Below are positions 24,670-32,800 of a DNA stretch of 42,952 bases, one piece after another (position 1 is the first letter of the stretch; each line of letters begins with the position of its first letter). A model generated the notes under the pieces. The model was not told the origin of the DNA and did not search any database. It saw only the letters and a list, made by a program, of their open reading frames with translations. The translations under genes were made by a program, and so were the position numbers. The DNA comes from Alistipes sp. (GTDB lineage: Bacteria > Bacteroidota > Bacteroidia > Bacteroidales > Rikenellaceae): NCBI GenBank assembly GCA_020026395.1, contig JAHHQM010000013.1, positions 1-42,952 on the forward strand. The letters are read 5' to 3'.

Positions 24670-25965
24670 TTGATTGTAAATTTGGAAGCAGACCCCTGGA
24701 TAATTTGTCATTTTGAATCGCTCAACCTTTCGTTTTTCGTGATGTTGGGCATAACGATTCTTTTACTCATGATTTCGGCGCTTGTATCGGGTGCCGAAAC
24801 CTCTTTTTTCTCCCTTTCGCCGGCCGATGTCCGCGAGTTGAAGGCGCGTGACACCTCTTCGGGACGTGCCGTGTTGTCGCTGTTGGGCGATGTGGACATG
24901 TTGTTGGCGACGATTCTCGAGATCAACAACCTGGTCAATATCTGCATCGCCATCCTTTCGGCAATGTTGATCGACTCGCTCTTTACGTTCAATCAGTTCG
25001 AGTTCCTGATCAAGACCGTGCTGGTGACGTTCCTTTTGTTGCTCTTCGGCGAGATCCTTCCCAAGGTGACGGCGCAGACCATGCCGTTGCGCTTTGCGCA
25101 GATGGTGGCGCGTCCGCTGGTTGTCCTGCGCTGGGTATTTTCGCCCCTGTCGCGCGTGCTGGTGGGCATGAGCAGCCACATCAGCCGTAAGGCCGCCCGC
25201 AAAAGCGAAATCTCGTTGGACGAGTTGGCCGATGCCGTCGATATGACCGAAAGTGCCACGCCCGAGGAGCACGTCATGCTGTCGGGTATCGTCAATTTCG
25301 TGAATACCGAGGTCGAGGAGATCATGAAACCGCGTGTGGACATCATCGCGCTGGATACGACGGACGACTACGACGAGGTGAAACGTACGATCATCGAATC
25401 GGGTTTCTCGCGTATCCCCGTCTATGAGGAGGATGCCGACAACATCAAGGGTACGCTCTATGTCAAGGATCTGCTCCCGTACATCAACATGGGCAAGGAT
25501 TTCGAGTGGCAGCACCTGGTGCGCAAACCCTACTTCGTGCCCGAACACAAGAAAATTAACGACCTCTTGGCTGATTTCCAGTCGAATAAGGTACATATGG
25601 CCATCGTGGTCGACGAATACGGATCGACCCTCGGTCTGGTGTCGCTGGAGGATATCATCGAGGAGATCGTCGGTGAGATTTCCGACGAGAGCGACGGTGA
25701 CGAGAGCTTCTACCAGCGCATTGATGCCAAAAACTACATCTTCGACGGTAAAACCCATATCGGCGACTTCGAACGCATCCTGGATCTGGACGAGGATAGC
25801 CTGTCGGATGTCAAAGGCGAGGCCGAGACGCTGGCGGGTCTGATGCTGGAGCTCAAACGCGACTTCCCCGTCAAGGGCGATTCGTTCGTGGCACATCAGA
25901 TGCGTTTCACGGTACAGGAGATGGAGGCGCACCGCATCGACAAAATACGGGTGGAGCTTCTATGA
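24670..25965 (+). CDS. gldE: GldE-like CNNM/CorC family membrane protein
   Basis: The 431-residue protein has an N-terminal DUF21/CNNM membrane domain with three or four helices (about 22-42, 80-105, 110-130 and 135-155) and the SGAETSFFSLSP motif. A CBS pair follows (about 215-335, with VVDEYGSTLGLVSLEDIIEEIVGEI) and a C-terminal CorC/HlyC domain (about 345-431). The family is linked to Mg/Co efflux; the gliding-motility name GldE comes from Flavobacterium, and nothing else here implies gliding. The start is a TTG at 24670; the nearby ATG at 24657 is out of frame. Its stop overlaps the next start by four bases (ATGA). Confidence 0.88.
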   Translation: MIVNLEADPWIICHFESLNLSFFVMLGITILLLMISALVSGAETSFFSLSPADVRELKARDTSSGRAVLSLLGDVDMLLATILEINNLVNICIAILSAMLIDSLFTFNQFEFLIKTVLVTFLLLLFGEILPKVTAQTMPLRFAQMVARPLVVLRWVFSPLSRVLVGMSSHISRKAARKSEISLDELADAVDMTESATPEEHVMLSGIVNFVNTEVEEIMKPRVDIIALDTTDDYDEVKRTIIESGFSRIPVYEEDADNIKGTLYVKDLLPYINMGKDFEWQHLVRKPYFVPEHKKINDLLADFQSNKVHMAIVVDEYGSTLGLVSLEDIIEEIVGEISDESDGDESFYQRIDAKNYIFDGKTHIGDFERILDLDEDSLSDVKGEAETLAGLMLELKRDFPVKGDSFVAHQMRFTVQEMEAHRIDKIRVELL

Positions 25966-26531
25966 TCCTGCCCCGAATCATCCTGGAGCTTCAGCCCGAA
26001 ATCGACCGCTCGCGGGAGTGGGTCACCAGGGAGGAGGCCTTACGGGCTGCATCCTACGCCGAAGGACGCCGACGGGAGTTCTTCGCATGGCGGATGATCG
26101 TGCGTCGGGAGCTGGGGCGCGATCTTCGGATCGGCTACAACGAGGCGGGTGCTCCGCAACTCGAAAACAATCCTTTATATATATCGGTATCCCACGCGCG
26201 GGGGTATGTCGCCGTGGTGCTGTCCGAGGGGCGTTGCGCCATCGACATCGAATCGTCGGAGCGTAACTTTCGTCGGATTGCCGACCACTATTTGAGCGTG
26301 GAGGAGCAGGCTTTGAGCCGCGACGAAAGGTGGCTCGGCGTGGCGTGGTGCGCAAAGGAGTGCCTCGTAAAATACGCCGCCCGCGAAGGATTGGATCTGA
26401 TTGGCGATCTGCATCTGCTGGGGGTGGATTTTAAGCGGGGAGTGGTCCGAGCACGGCTCGACGAGGAGCCGCTGGACATCCGGTTCTCCTTCCCCGAAGG
26501 CACCAATCTGATTCAAGCCGTTATTCTTTAA
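25962..26531 (+). CDS. 4'-phosphopantetheinyl transferase superfamily protein
   Basis: Transfers phosphopantetheine from CoA to a carrier-protein serine. The 189-residue product carries the two family signatures: AIDIES (D95 and E97, Mg binding) and WCAKECLVKY (W129, K132, E133, K137), though the usual Gly before the first motif is Ala. The upstream SVSHARGYVAV contains the conserved His of the Sfp/AcpT type. It overlaps the GldE-like gene by 4 nt, so the two are translationally coupled. The target may be the fatty-acid ACP or a secondary-metabolite carrier; this cannot be told from the sequence. Confidence 0.88.
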   Translation: MILPRIILELQPEIDRSREWVTREEALRAASYAEGRRREFFAWRMIVRRELGRDLRIGYNEAGAPQLENNPLYISVSHARGYVAVVLSEGRCAIDIESSERNFRRIADHYLSVEEQALSRDERWLGVAWCAKECLVKYAAREGLDLIGDLHLLGVDFKRGVVRARLDEEPLDIRFSFPEGTNLIQAVIL

Positions 26532-26534
26532 CTA

Positions 26535-26569
26535 AAAAAGGCTTTCACCTTTCGGGTGAAAGCCTTTTT
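26535..26569. terminator. Bidirectional terminator between convergent genes
   Basis: Perfect 15-bp inverted repeat (26535-26549 with 26555-26569), 5-nt loop, with an A tract at its left end and a T tract at its right. It therefore suits both the plus-strand division-cluster transcript and the minus-strand gcvP transcript ending at 26587. Confidence 0.88.
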
Positions 26570-26586
26570 CTTATTGTATTTCAGTC

Positions 26587-29409
26587 CTATTGCTCGTTTC
26601 GGCAGCAGAGGTTACGGTCGCCGTAACCGTTGTCGATCTTCGATACATAGGGGAATACCTTTTGTTCGCGGATCCATTCGAGCGGGAAGGCGGCCTCCTC
26701 GCGCGAGTAGGGGTGCGACCACTCGCCACACAGCTCGCTGGCGGTGTGCGGAGCGTTGGCAACGACGTTGTCTTCGGCGCCGTTCACGGCCTCGCATTCG
26801 CGTTTGATCTGAATGAGTGCCTCCATGAAGCGATCCATTTCGGCCTTGGGTTCCGACTCCGTCGGCTCGACCATCAGCGTCTCGTGTACGGGGAACGAAA
26901 GCGTCGGGGCGTGGAAGCCGTAGTCCATCAGTCGGCGTGCGATGTCGCCGCAGTCGATGCCGTAATCCTTCTTGAAGTGCGTCAGATCGAGAATCATTTC
27001 GTGACCCACGCGACCCGTCTCACCGCTGTAGTAGGTGCGGAATTCGGGTTTGAGCATCGAGGACATGTAGTTGGCATTGACGATGGCCATCTCGGTGACG
27101 TGGCGCAATCCCTCGGCACCCAGCATCTTGATGTAGCCGTAGGTGATCGGCAGCAGCATGGCCGAACCCCACGGAGCCGACGATACGGCCGTGATGCCCT
27201 CATCACCGCCCGTGCCGACCAGCGAGTGCGACGGCAGGAACTGCTTCAGGTGCTCGGCAACGCAGATCGGGCCGACACCCGGGCCGCCACCTCCGTGAGG
27301 CATGGCAAAGGTCTTATGCAGGTTCAGGTGGCAGACATCCGCACCGATAAATCCGGGGTTCGTCAAACCGACCTGTGCGTTCATGTTCGCACCGTCCATA
27401 TAAACCTGACCGCCCGCATCGTGAACGGCATCGACGATCTCGCGGATGCGGCTCTCGAATACGCCGTGGGTCGAGGGGTAGGTCACCATCAGACCGCACA
27501 ACTCCGAAGAGTACTGCTGTGCCTTGGCTTTCAGATCCTCGACGTCGATATTTCCGTTTTCGTCGCAACCCACCGTAATGATGTTCATGCCGGCCATGTG
27601 TGCCGAGGCGGGGTTCGTACCGTGAGCCGACGAGGGGATCAGGACGATGTTACGATAGCCCTGACCGCGGCTCTGGTGGTAGGCGCGGATGACCATAAGT
27701 CCCGTGTATTCGCCTGCCGCACCCGAGTTGGGCTGCAACGAGCAGGCGGCCATGCCCGTGATGACGGAAAGGTCATGCTGAAGCTCCGTGATCAGCTCGG
27801 TGTAACCCTCATACTGATCCGACGGGGCGAACGGGTGGATGTTCTGGAAGCCCGACAGCGACAGGGTCTGCATCATGACCGCTGCATTGAGCTTCATGGT
27901 GCACGATCCGAGCGAAATCATCGAATTGGCCAGTGAAATATCTCTCAACTCCAATTTCTTGATGTAACGCATCAGCGAGATCTCCGAACGGTAGGTATTG
28001 AAGATCGGTTCCTCGAGATAGGGCGTCGTACGGCGCAGGTTCTCGGGAATCTCGTTCTCGGTGGCGTATTTGATGGCTTTGCCCTTGCGACCCTTGGCCA
28101 TGGCAAAGATGCGGATGACGGTTTCGATCTCCTCGTCGGTCGTCACTTCGTCGAACGAGAAGCGGACGCGATCCTCCGAGGGGTAGAAGAAGTTGATGCC
28201 CTCCTCGAGTGCAATCGACTGAACGACGGCCGATTCGGCGTGTACCTCCAGCGTGTCGAAGAAGGTTTCCGAAGCCAGATCGTAATCCAGCGCCTTCAGT
28301 GCGTGGGCGGCGGTGACGGCGGCGCGGTGTGCCGTTTCGGCAGCGCGGCGAAGACCCTCGGGGCCGTTATAGACGCAGTAGAAACCGACCATCGAGGCCA
28401 TCAGAGCCTGTGCCGTACAGATGTTCGAGGTGGCACGTTCGCGTTTGATGTGCTGCTCGCGCATCTGGAGCGCCATACGCAGGGCGCGGTTGCCCAGTCG
28501 ATCGACCGAAACACCGATGATACGACCCGGCATGTTGCGTTTGAAGGCTTCGCGCGTGGTCATGAAACCGGCGTGCGGGCCACCCAGACCCATCGGCGTA
28601 CCCAGTCGCTGCGAAGAGCCCACAACGATGTCGGCACCCCATTCGCCCGGCGATTTGAGCAGGACGAGCGACAGCAGATCGACTGATGCGGTGACCATGA
28701 CGCCTGCTTCGTGTGCCTTGGCCGTGAACTGTGCGTAGTCGCACACGGCACCGTTGGCGGCGGGGTATTGAACGATCGCGCCAAATTCGCGACCCGAAAA
28801 TTCATACTCGGAGAAATCGTCGATGATCAGCTCGATGCCGAAGGGTTCGCTACGCGTTAAAAGCACGTCAAGCGTCTGCGGGAAGATGTTGCGATCGACG
28901 AACAGCTGGTTGCGCTCCTCCTTAATGGCCTGGCGCGAACGCGAGGCAAACATCATGAGCATCGCCTCGGCGGCGGCAGTACCCTCGTCCAAAAGCGAGC
29001 AGTTGCCGATCTCCATGCCCGTAAGCGAAATGACGGCGGTTTGGAAATTCAGCAGTGCCTCCAGACGTCCCTGCGAGATCTCGGCCTGATAGGGGGTATA
29101 GGAGGTGTACCATGCCGGATTTTCCAGCACGTTGCGGGTGATGACTGCGGGGACGGCCGTGGGATAATAACCCATACCGATGAACGAACGCAACTGACGG
29201 TTGCGGGCGGCCAATTGGCGGATGTGGGTGGCGAATTCGTATTCGCTCATGCCTTTGTCCAGCTCGAGCGGCTTTTTCAGGCGGATGGATTGCGGAAGTA
29301 TCTGCGATATAAGTTCATCGACGGAACCTACACCGATGGTGTCGAGCATCTCTTTGAGCTCGGCGGGATTGCTGACGCCAACGTGGCGTTCTGTGAATTT
29401 GTCAAACAT
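26587..29409 (-). CDS. gcvP: Glycine dehydrogenase (decarboxylating), fused P-protein
   Basis: Pyridoxal-phosphate P-protein of the glycine cleavage system (EC 1.4.4.2): decarboxylates glycine and passes the aminomethyl group to the lipoyl H-protein. At 940 residues it is the single-chain form, equivalent to GcvPA plus GcvPB. The PLP lysine is K699 in NLHKTF, followed by the glycine-rich PHGGGGPGVGP loop. The N-terminal half shows the paired pseudo-domain (YTPYQAEISQGRLEAL, LLDEGTAAAEA). No glycine riboswitch or other gcv genes are visible. It starts 32 nt after the nucleoside kinase stop on the same strand, so it is probably cotranscribed. Confidence 0.97.
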   Translation of the reverse strand: MFDKFTERHVGVSNPAELKEMLDTIGVGSVDELISQILPQSIRLKKPLELDKGMSEYEFATHIRQLAARNRQLRSFIGMGYYPTAVPAVITRNVLENPAWYTSYTPYQAEISQGRLEALLNFQTAVISLTGMEIGNCSLLDEGTAAAEAMLMMFASRSRQAIKEERNQLFVDRNIFPQTLDVLLTRSEPFGIELIIDDFSEYEFSGREFGAIVQYPAANGAVCDYAQFTAKAHEAGVMVTASVDLLSLVLLKSPGEWGADIVVGSSQRLGTPMGLGGPHAGFMTTREAFKRNMPGRIIGVSVDRLGNRALRMALQMREQHIKRERATSNICTAQALMASMVGFYCVYNGPEGLRRAAETAHRAAVTAAHALKALDYDLASETFFDTLEVHAESAVVQSIALEEGINFFYPSEDRVRFSFDEVTTDEEIETVIRIFAMAKGRKGKAIKYATENEIPENLRRTTPYLEEPIFNTYRSEISLMRYIKKLELRDISLANSMISLGSCTMKLNAAVMMQTLSLSGFQNIHPFAPSDQYEGYTELITELQHDLSVITGMAACSLQPNSGAAGEYTGLMVIRAYHQSRGQGYRNIVLIPSSAHGTNPASAHMAGMNIITVGCDENGNIDVEDLKAKAQQYSSELCGLMVTYPSTHGVFESRIREIVDAVHDAGGQVYMDGANMNAQVGLTNPGFIGADVCHLNLHKTFAMPHGGGGPGVGPICVAEHLKQFLPSHSLVGTGGDEGITAVSSAPWGSAMLLPITYGYIKMLGAEGLRHVTEMAIVNANYMSSMLKPEFRTYYSGETGRVGHEMILDLTHFKKDYGIDCGDIARRLMDYGFHAPTLSFPVHETLMVEPTESEPKAEMDRFMEALIQIKRECEAVNGAEDNVVANAPHTASELCGEWSHPYSREEAAFPLEWIREQKVFPYVSKIDNGYGDRNLCCRNEQ

Positions 29410-29441
29410 AAATATGGTTTTAAGGTTTTCGGTTTGCTATA

Positions 29442-31112
29442 TTAATAGGTAAAGGCCGATCCGCCGATGAACTCTCTCAGGATCGAAGTCGGGGGAATGG
29501 TGTCGGTCGGAATGGGAATGAAGTTGTCCAGGAATTTCAACAGGCGGCAGGCCTCCTGATATTCGGGGACGGTATCGGGAATCTCGCGCAGGATCTTCTC
29601 GGCGAAGGGCTTCAGCACGGAAATCTCGTAGAAGAGCGACGAGTTGAGCATCACATCGGCATTCTCCTGATAGGGGAAGATGTGGCGCTCCTCACCGCGG
29701 CGGACGGATGCCCAGCGCGAAAGGGTCGCAAGTGCCGACGAGCCGCGTTGGCGGTAGTCGCGCGTAAGGCGGCGCAGAAGACGGTTGTCGGTGGTCGATA
29801 TACGCGAAAGGTTATCCATGGCAACCGACGTGAAGCACGAGATGTAGATCTTGAACTTCTTGTCGTCGGGAATGCTCGGCGTAAGGCGCGGATTCAGTCC
29901 GTGGATGCCTTCAATGATCAGAATCGAATTTTCGTGAAGCGTCAGCGGGGCATTGTGCCACGTGCGGCGACCCGTGATGAAGTCGTAACGCGGAATATCG
30001 ACGCTCTCGCCCTGCATCAGGCGTTGCAGATGCTCGTTGAAGAGCTTGATGTCGATCGCCTCCAGCACCTCGAAGTCGTAATCGCCGTTTTCGTCGCGGG
30101 GCGTATCCTCACGATTGACGAAGTAGTCGTCCAGCGAGATCAATTCGGGACGCATGCCCAAGACACCCAGCTGGATGGCCAGTCGTTTGGCCGATGTGGT
30201 TTTGCCGCTCGACGAAGGGCCCGAAATCAACACCACGCGGGTACCTTTCTCTTTGTTGGCCTTCTGGATGGCGTCGGCCACCTCGGCGAATTTGCGTTCG
30301 TGGAATGCCTCGGCCAGCAGAATCATACCGCCCGACACGCCCTCCAGGACGCGCGAATTGACCGCACCGACGGTCGGCACACCCATCAGCTCGACCCACG
30401 ACTGGTATTCGTGGAAGATGCCGAACATGCGGTGTTGCTGCACCTCTTTGTTCAGACGCTCGGGATCGGTGCGCACGGGAAGTGCCAGATAGAATCCGTT
30501 ATAGAAGGGTTTCAGGTCGAATCGCGTGATGTAACCCGTCGAGGGGGTGAGTGCTCCGTAGAAATAACCCACCGTGTCACCCAGGGTATAGAGGTTACTG
30601 TACAGGCGGGGACGGGTGTCCAAAAGCGAGATCTTGTCGCGGAAGCCGTGTTCGGCGTAGCGTTCGCGCACTTCAGAGGTCAGAAGGCGGCGGCGCGTGA
30701 TGGGAAGATCCTCCTTGACCAGCTCCTCGATGCGTTGGCGAAGGCGGTCGATCTCCTCCTGCGTGAAGGAGCGTTTGCCCTCGATCTCACAATAAAACCC
30801 GCTCTCACCGAGTGAGTGGCGGATGTGGAGTTTATGGTCGGGGTAAAGATCCTCGGCGACTTTCTGAAGCAGAAACCACGAGGTGCGCTGATAGACACGG
30901 ATGCCCTCGAACGAGGTGATGTCGATGAAACGCACAGTGACGGGAGTATATAACTTGTAGCTGAGTTCCTTGATGCGGTTATTGACCATGGCGGCCAAAA
31001 ACGGGTACCTGCCCTCGGCGATCTGGCGGACGAGATCCGACAGGGGAGTACCCATCGGCACTTCGAGCGTCCGCCCGAGATTTTCGCATACAACCTGAAT
31101 CGTATCGTTCAT
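29442..31112 (-). CDS. Nucleoside kinase with TGS and ThrRS-editing-like N-terminus
   Basis: The 556-residue protein joins an N-terminal TGS-like ubiquitin fold (about 1-65), a region resembling the threonyl-tRNA synthetase second additional domain (about 70-180, with a HIRHSLGESGF segment), and a C-terminal uridine-kinase-like P-loop domain. The Walker A is GPSSSGKTT (K304), with SLDDYFVNRE and a DYDFEVLEAID segment typical of uridine/cytidine kinases, and RR-x2-RDYRQRG as a lid. This architecture recurs in Bacteroidota and some Clostridia; catalysis of UMP/CMP formation is inferred from the kinase domain only. It is divergent from the 5'-nucleotidase gene. A minus-strand TATCTTTA at 31139-31146 is a possible -7 element. 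Confidence 0.88.
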   Translation of the reverse strand: MNDTIQVVCENLGRTLEVPMGTPLSDLVRQIAEGRYPFLAAMVNNRIKELSYKLYTPVTVRFIDITSFEGIRVYQRTSWFLLQKVAEDLYPDHKLHIRHSLGESGFYCEIEGKRSFTQEEIDRLRQRIEELVKEDLPITRRRLLTSEVRERYAEHGFRDKISLLDTRPRLYSNLYTLGDTVGYFYGALTPSTGYITRFDLKPFYNGFYLALPVRTDPERLNKEVQQHRMFGIFHEYQSWVELMGVPTVGAVNSRVLEGVSGGMILLAEAFHERKFAEVADAIQKANKEKGTRVVLISGPSSSGKTTSAKRLAIQLGVLGMRPELISLDDYFVNREDTPRDENGDYDFEVLEAIDIKLFNEHLQRLMQGESVDIPRYDFITGRRTWHNAPLTLHENSILIIEGIHGLNPRLTPSIPDDKKFKIYISCFTSVAMDNLSRISTTDNRLLRRLTRDYRQRGSSALATLSRWASVRRGEERHIFPYQENADVMLNSSLFYEISVLKPFAEKILREIPDTVPEYQEACRLLKFLDNFIPIPTDTIPPTSILREFIGGSAFTY

Positions 31113-31157
31113 AACGAAAAATGCACTTTAGTGATGTGTAAAGATAGAAAATATTTA

Positions 31158-31165
31158 TAACTTTG
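31158..31165 (+). promoter_or_regulatory. Putative promoter of the 5'-nucleotidase gene
   Basis: TAACTTTG, a full TAnnTTTG match, 19 nt before the start codon. The 72-bp divergent spacer also holds a minus-strand TATCTTTA at 31139-31146, so two promoters seem to lie nearly back to back. Confidence 0.6.
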
Positions 31166-31184
31166 ACAAACCAAAAACAAGATT

Positions 31185-32636
31185 ATGAAAAGATTTATAT
31201 CCGTTTGGACGGCATCGGTTTCCATTGCAGTACTGGCCGTAACGATGCTTTTCGCGGGATGTACACCCGCCGAAAAGACTCTGGTTTTCCTCTCGACGAA
31301 CGACATGCATGCCAAGATCCAGCACTTTCCGCAGTTGGCCGAGGCCGTCAGGGAGTGTCGCGATACGACCGACATGGTTTTCCTGACCGATGCGGGTGAC
31401 CGCTGGACGGGTAACGCCTATGTCGATATGGCCGATCCGTCGGGTCGTCCGATTATCGAACTGATGAACCGCCTGAAATTTGATGTGGCCACGCTCGGTA
31501 ACCACGAATTTGACCACGGACAGGCTCACCTGGGCAAGATGCTCCAGATGGCCGAGTTCAAGAACGTGTGCGCCAACGTCAAGAGCGACACCTGCACCTT
31601 CCCCAAGATGGATCCCTATGTGATTATGGAGCGCGGCGGGCTGAAGATCGGTTTCATCGGCGCGGTGACCAATTACGAGAACAGCGGCTACCCCGCAGGT
31701 AACCCCGAAAGCTTTGCCGGAATCCACTTCACCGATCCGCAGGCCGAGGCTGCCAAATATGCCGCCGAGCTGCGTCCGCAGTGCGACCTGGTGGTGCTCA
31801 TCTCGCACATGGGTGACGACCGCGATGCCGAACTTCTGGAAAAACACCCCGAAAACCTGGATCTCGTGCTGGGCGGTCACACGCACGTGGAGGTCAATAA
31901 GGTGATCAACAACGTACAGCTGACGCAGGCCGGCAAGTACATGCGTAACATCGGTGTGACGAAGGTACGTTTCGACAAGGACAACAAGGTGAAGAGCATC
32001 ACCTATGAGATCATTCCGCTTTCGAACTACAAGGCCGATCCCGAATACGGCAAGATGGTCGAGGAGTACATGCAGAACGAGGAGTTGAACCGTCCCGTGG
32101 GTACGTTCTTGGCCAAAGCCGACAAGGTGGGTCTGGTCAACTGGATGGCCGAGTCGATCCGCGAGGCTTCGAAGGCCGATGTCAGCTTCTACCACTACGG
32201 CGGCGTCCGTTTGGACGGTATTGCCAAGGGCGGTGTCGGTACGGCCAAGTTCTTCGATCTGGAGCCGTTCGGTACGAAGATCGTGACGGTGGAGATGAAG
32301 CCCGTGCAGATGCGTAAGATGATCATCGCCAAGTACAACGATGAGGAGAACCGCAAGGAGGCACACCGCATCGACCTCTACTCGATGACCGACTACGAAA
32401 TCATCACCGATGGCAACGATATGGCCGTCGATGTGCGTTTCCCCGATCTGAAAAAACGCAAGAAATATACGGTTGCCCTGCCCGACTACGTATTCAAGAA
32501 TTACAAGGAGCTGGAGTATAAGAATCCCGTTCAGACGGGCATCCAGGTAAACCGCATGCTGCTGAAACGTATGGGCGAAGTGAAAAACTACACCCCCGAC
32601 AACACCCCGCACCAGAAAGTCGTGGTGAAAAAGTAG
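31185..32636 (+). CDS. Lipoprotein 5'-nucleotidase/metallophosphatase (UshA family)
   Basis: The 483-residue product has a lipoprotein signal ending LFAGC (Cys26). The dinuclear metallophosphatase motifs follow in order: STNDMHAKI (D40, H42), DAGDRWTGN, TLGNHEFDHG, ISHMGDD and LGGHTHVEV. The C-terminal 5'-nucleotidase substrate domain covers about 310-460, with a GGVRLDGIAKG segment. It likely dephosphorylates nucleotides or related sugars at the cell surface or in the periplasm. It would pair well with the surface nuclease encoded at 5.2-8.2 kb for nucleic-acid scavenging, though the two are not linked. No separate terminator lies behind it unless the rpsA leader hairpin serves. Confidence 0.93.
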   Translation: MKRFISVWTASVSIAVLAVTMLFAGCTPAEKTLVFLSTNDMHAKIQHFPQLAEAVRECRDTTDMVFLTDAGDRWTGNAYVDMADPSGRPIIELMNRLKFDVATLGNHEFDHGQAHLGKMLQMAEFKNVCANVKSDTCTFPKMDPYVIMERGGLKIGFIGAVTNYENSGYPAGNPESFAGIHFTDPQAEAAKYAAELRPQCDLVVLISHMGDDRDAELLEKHPENLDLVLGGHTHVEVNKVINNVQLTQAGKYMRNIGVTKVRFDKDNKVKSITYEIIPLSNYKADPEYGKMVEEYMQNEELNRPVGTFLAKADKVGLVNWMAESIREASKADVSFYHYGGVRLDGIAKGGVGTAKFFDLEPFGTKIVTVEMKPVQMRKMIIAKYNDEENRKEAHRIDLYSMTDYEIITDGNDMAVDVRFPDLKKRKKYTVALPDYVFKNYKELEYKNPVQTGIQVNRMLLKRMGEVKNYTPDNTPHQKVVVKK

Positions 32637-32663
32637 TGTAAACGACTGAAATTTAGTGCTTTT

Positions 32664-32694
32664 TTTGCAAGTTCGGAAAAAAGCACTACCTTTG
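32664..32694 (+). promoter_or_regulatory. rpsA promoter
   Basis: TTTG at 32664-32667, an exact 19-nt spacer, then TACCTTTG at 32687-32694: a perfect fit to the Bacteroidota consensus TTTG-N19-TAnnTTTG. The expected transcription start is about 32699-32701, giving a leader of about 100 nt. Confidence 0.85.
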
Positions 32695-32695
32695 T

Positions 32696-32739
32696 GACTC
32701 CTGCGTTGCGCGTACTGCGCGACGGGGAGTCGCTTTTTT
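32696..32739 (+). terminator. Hairpin plus T tract overlapping the rpsA start site
   Basis: GACTCC (32696-32701) pairs with GGAGTC (32726-32731). Inside, CGT/ACG and CGCG/CGCG extend the helix with bulges, and a six-base T tract follows (32734-32739). Transcripts arriving from the upstream nucleotidase gene would contain the whole hairpin. Those starting at the rpsA promoter would lack most of the 5' arm. It may therefore insulate rpsA or terminate the upstream gene. Confidence 0.5.
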
Positions 32740-32800
32740 AAGCGAAAAAACTAATTATTAATCATTTAACGAGCGATTGTATCGCAAAAAATTTCCTAAT

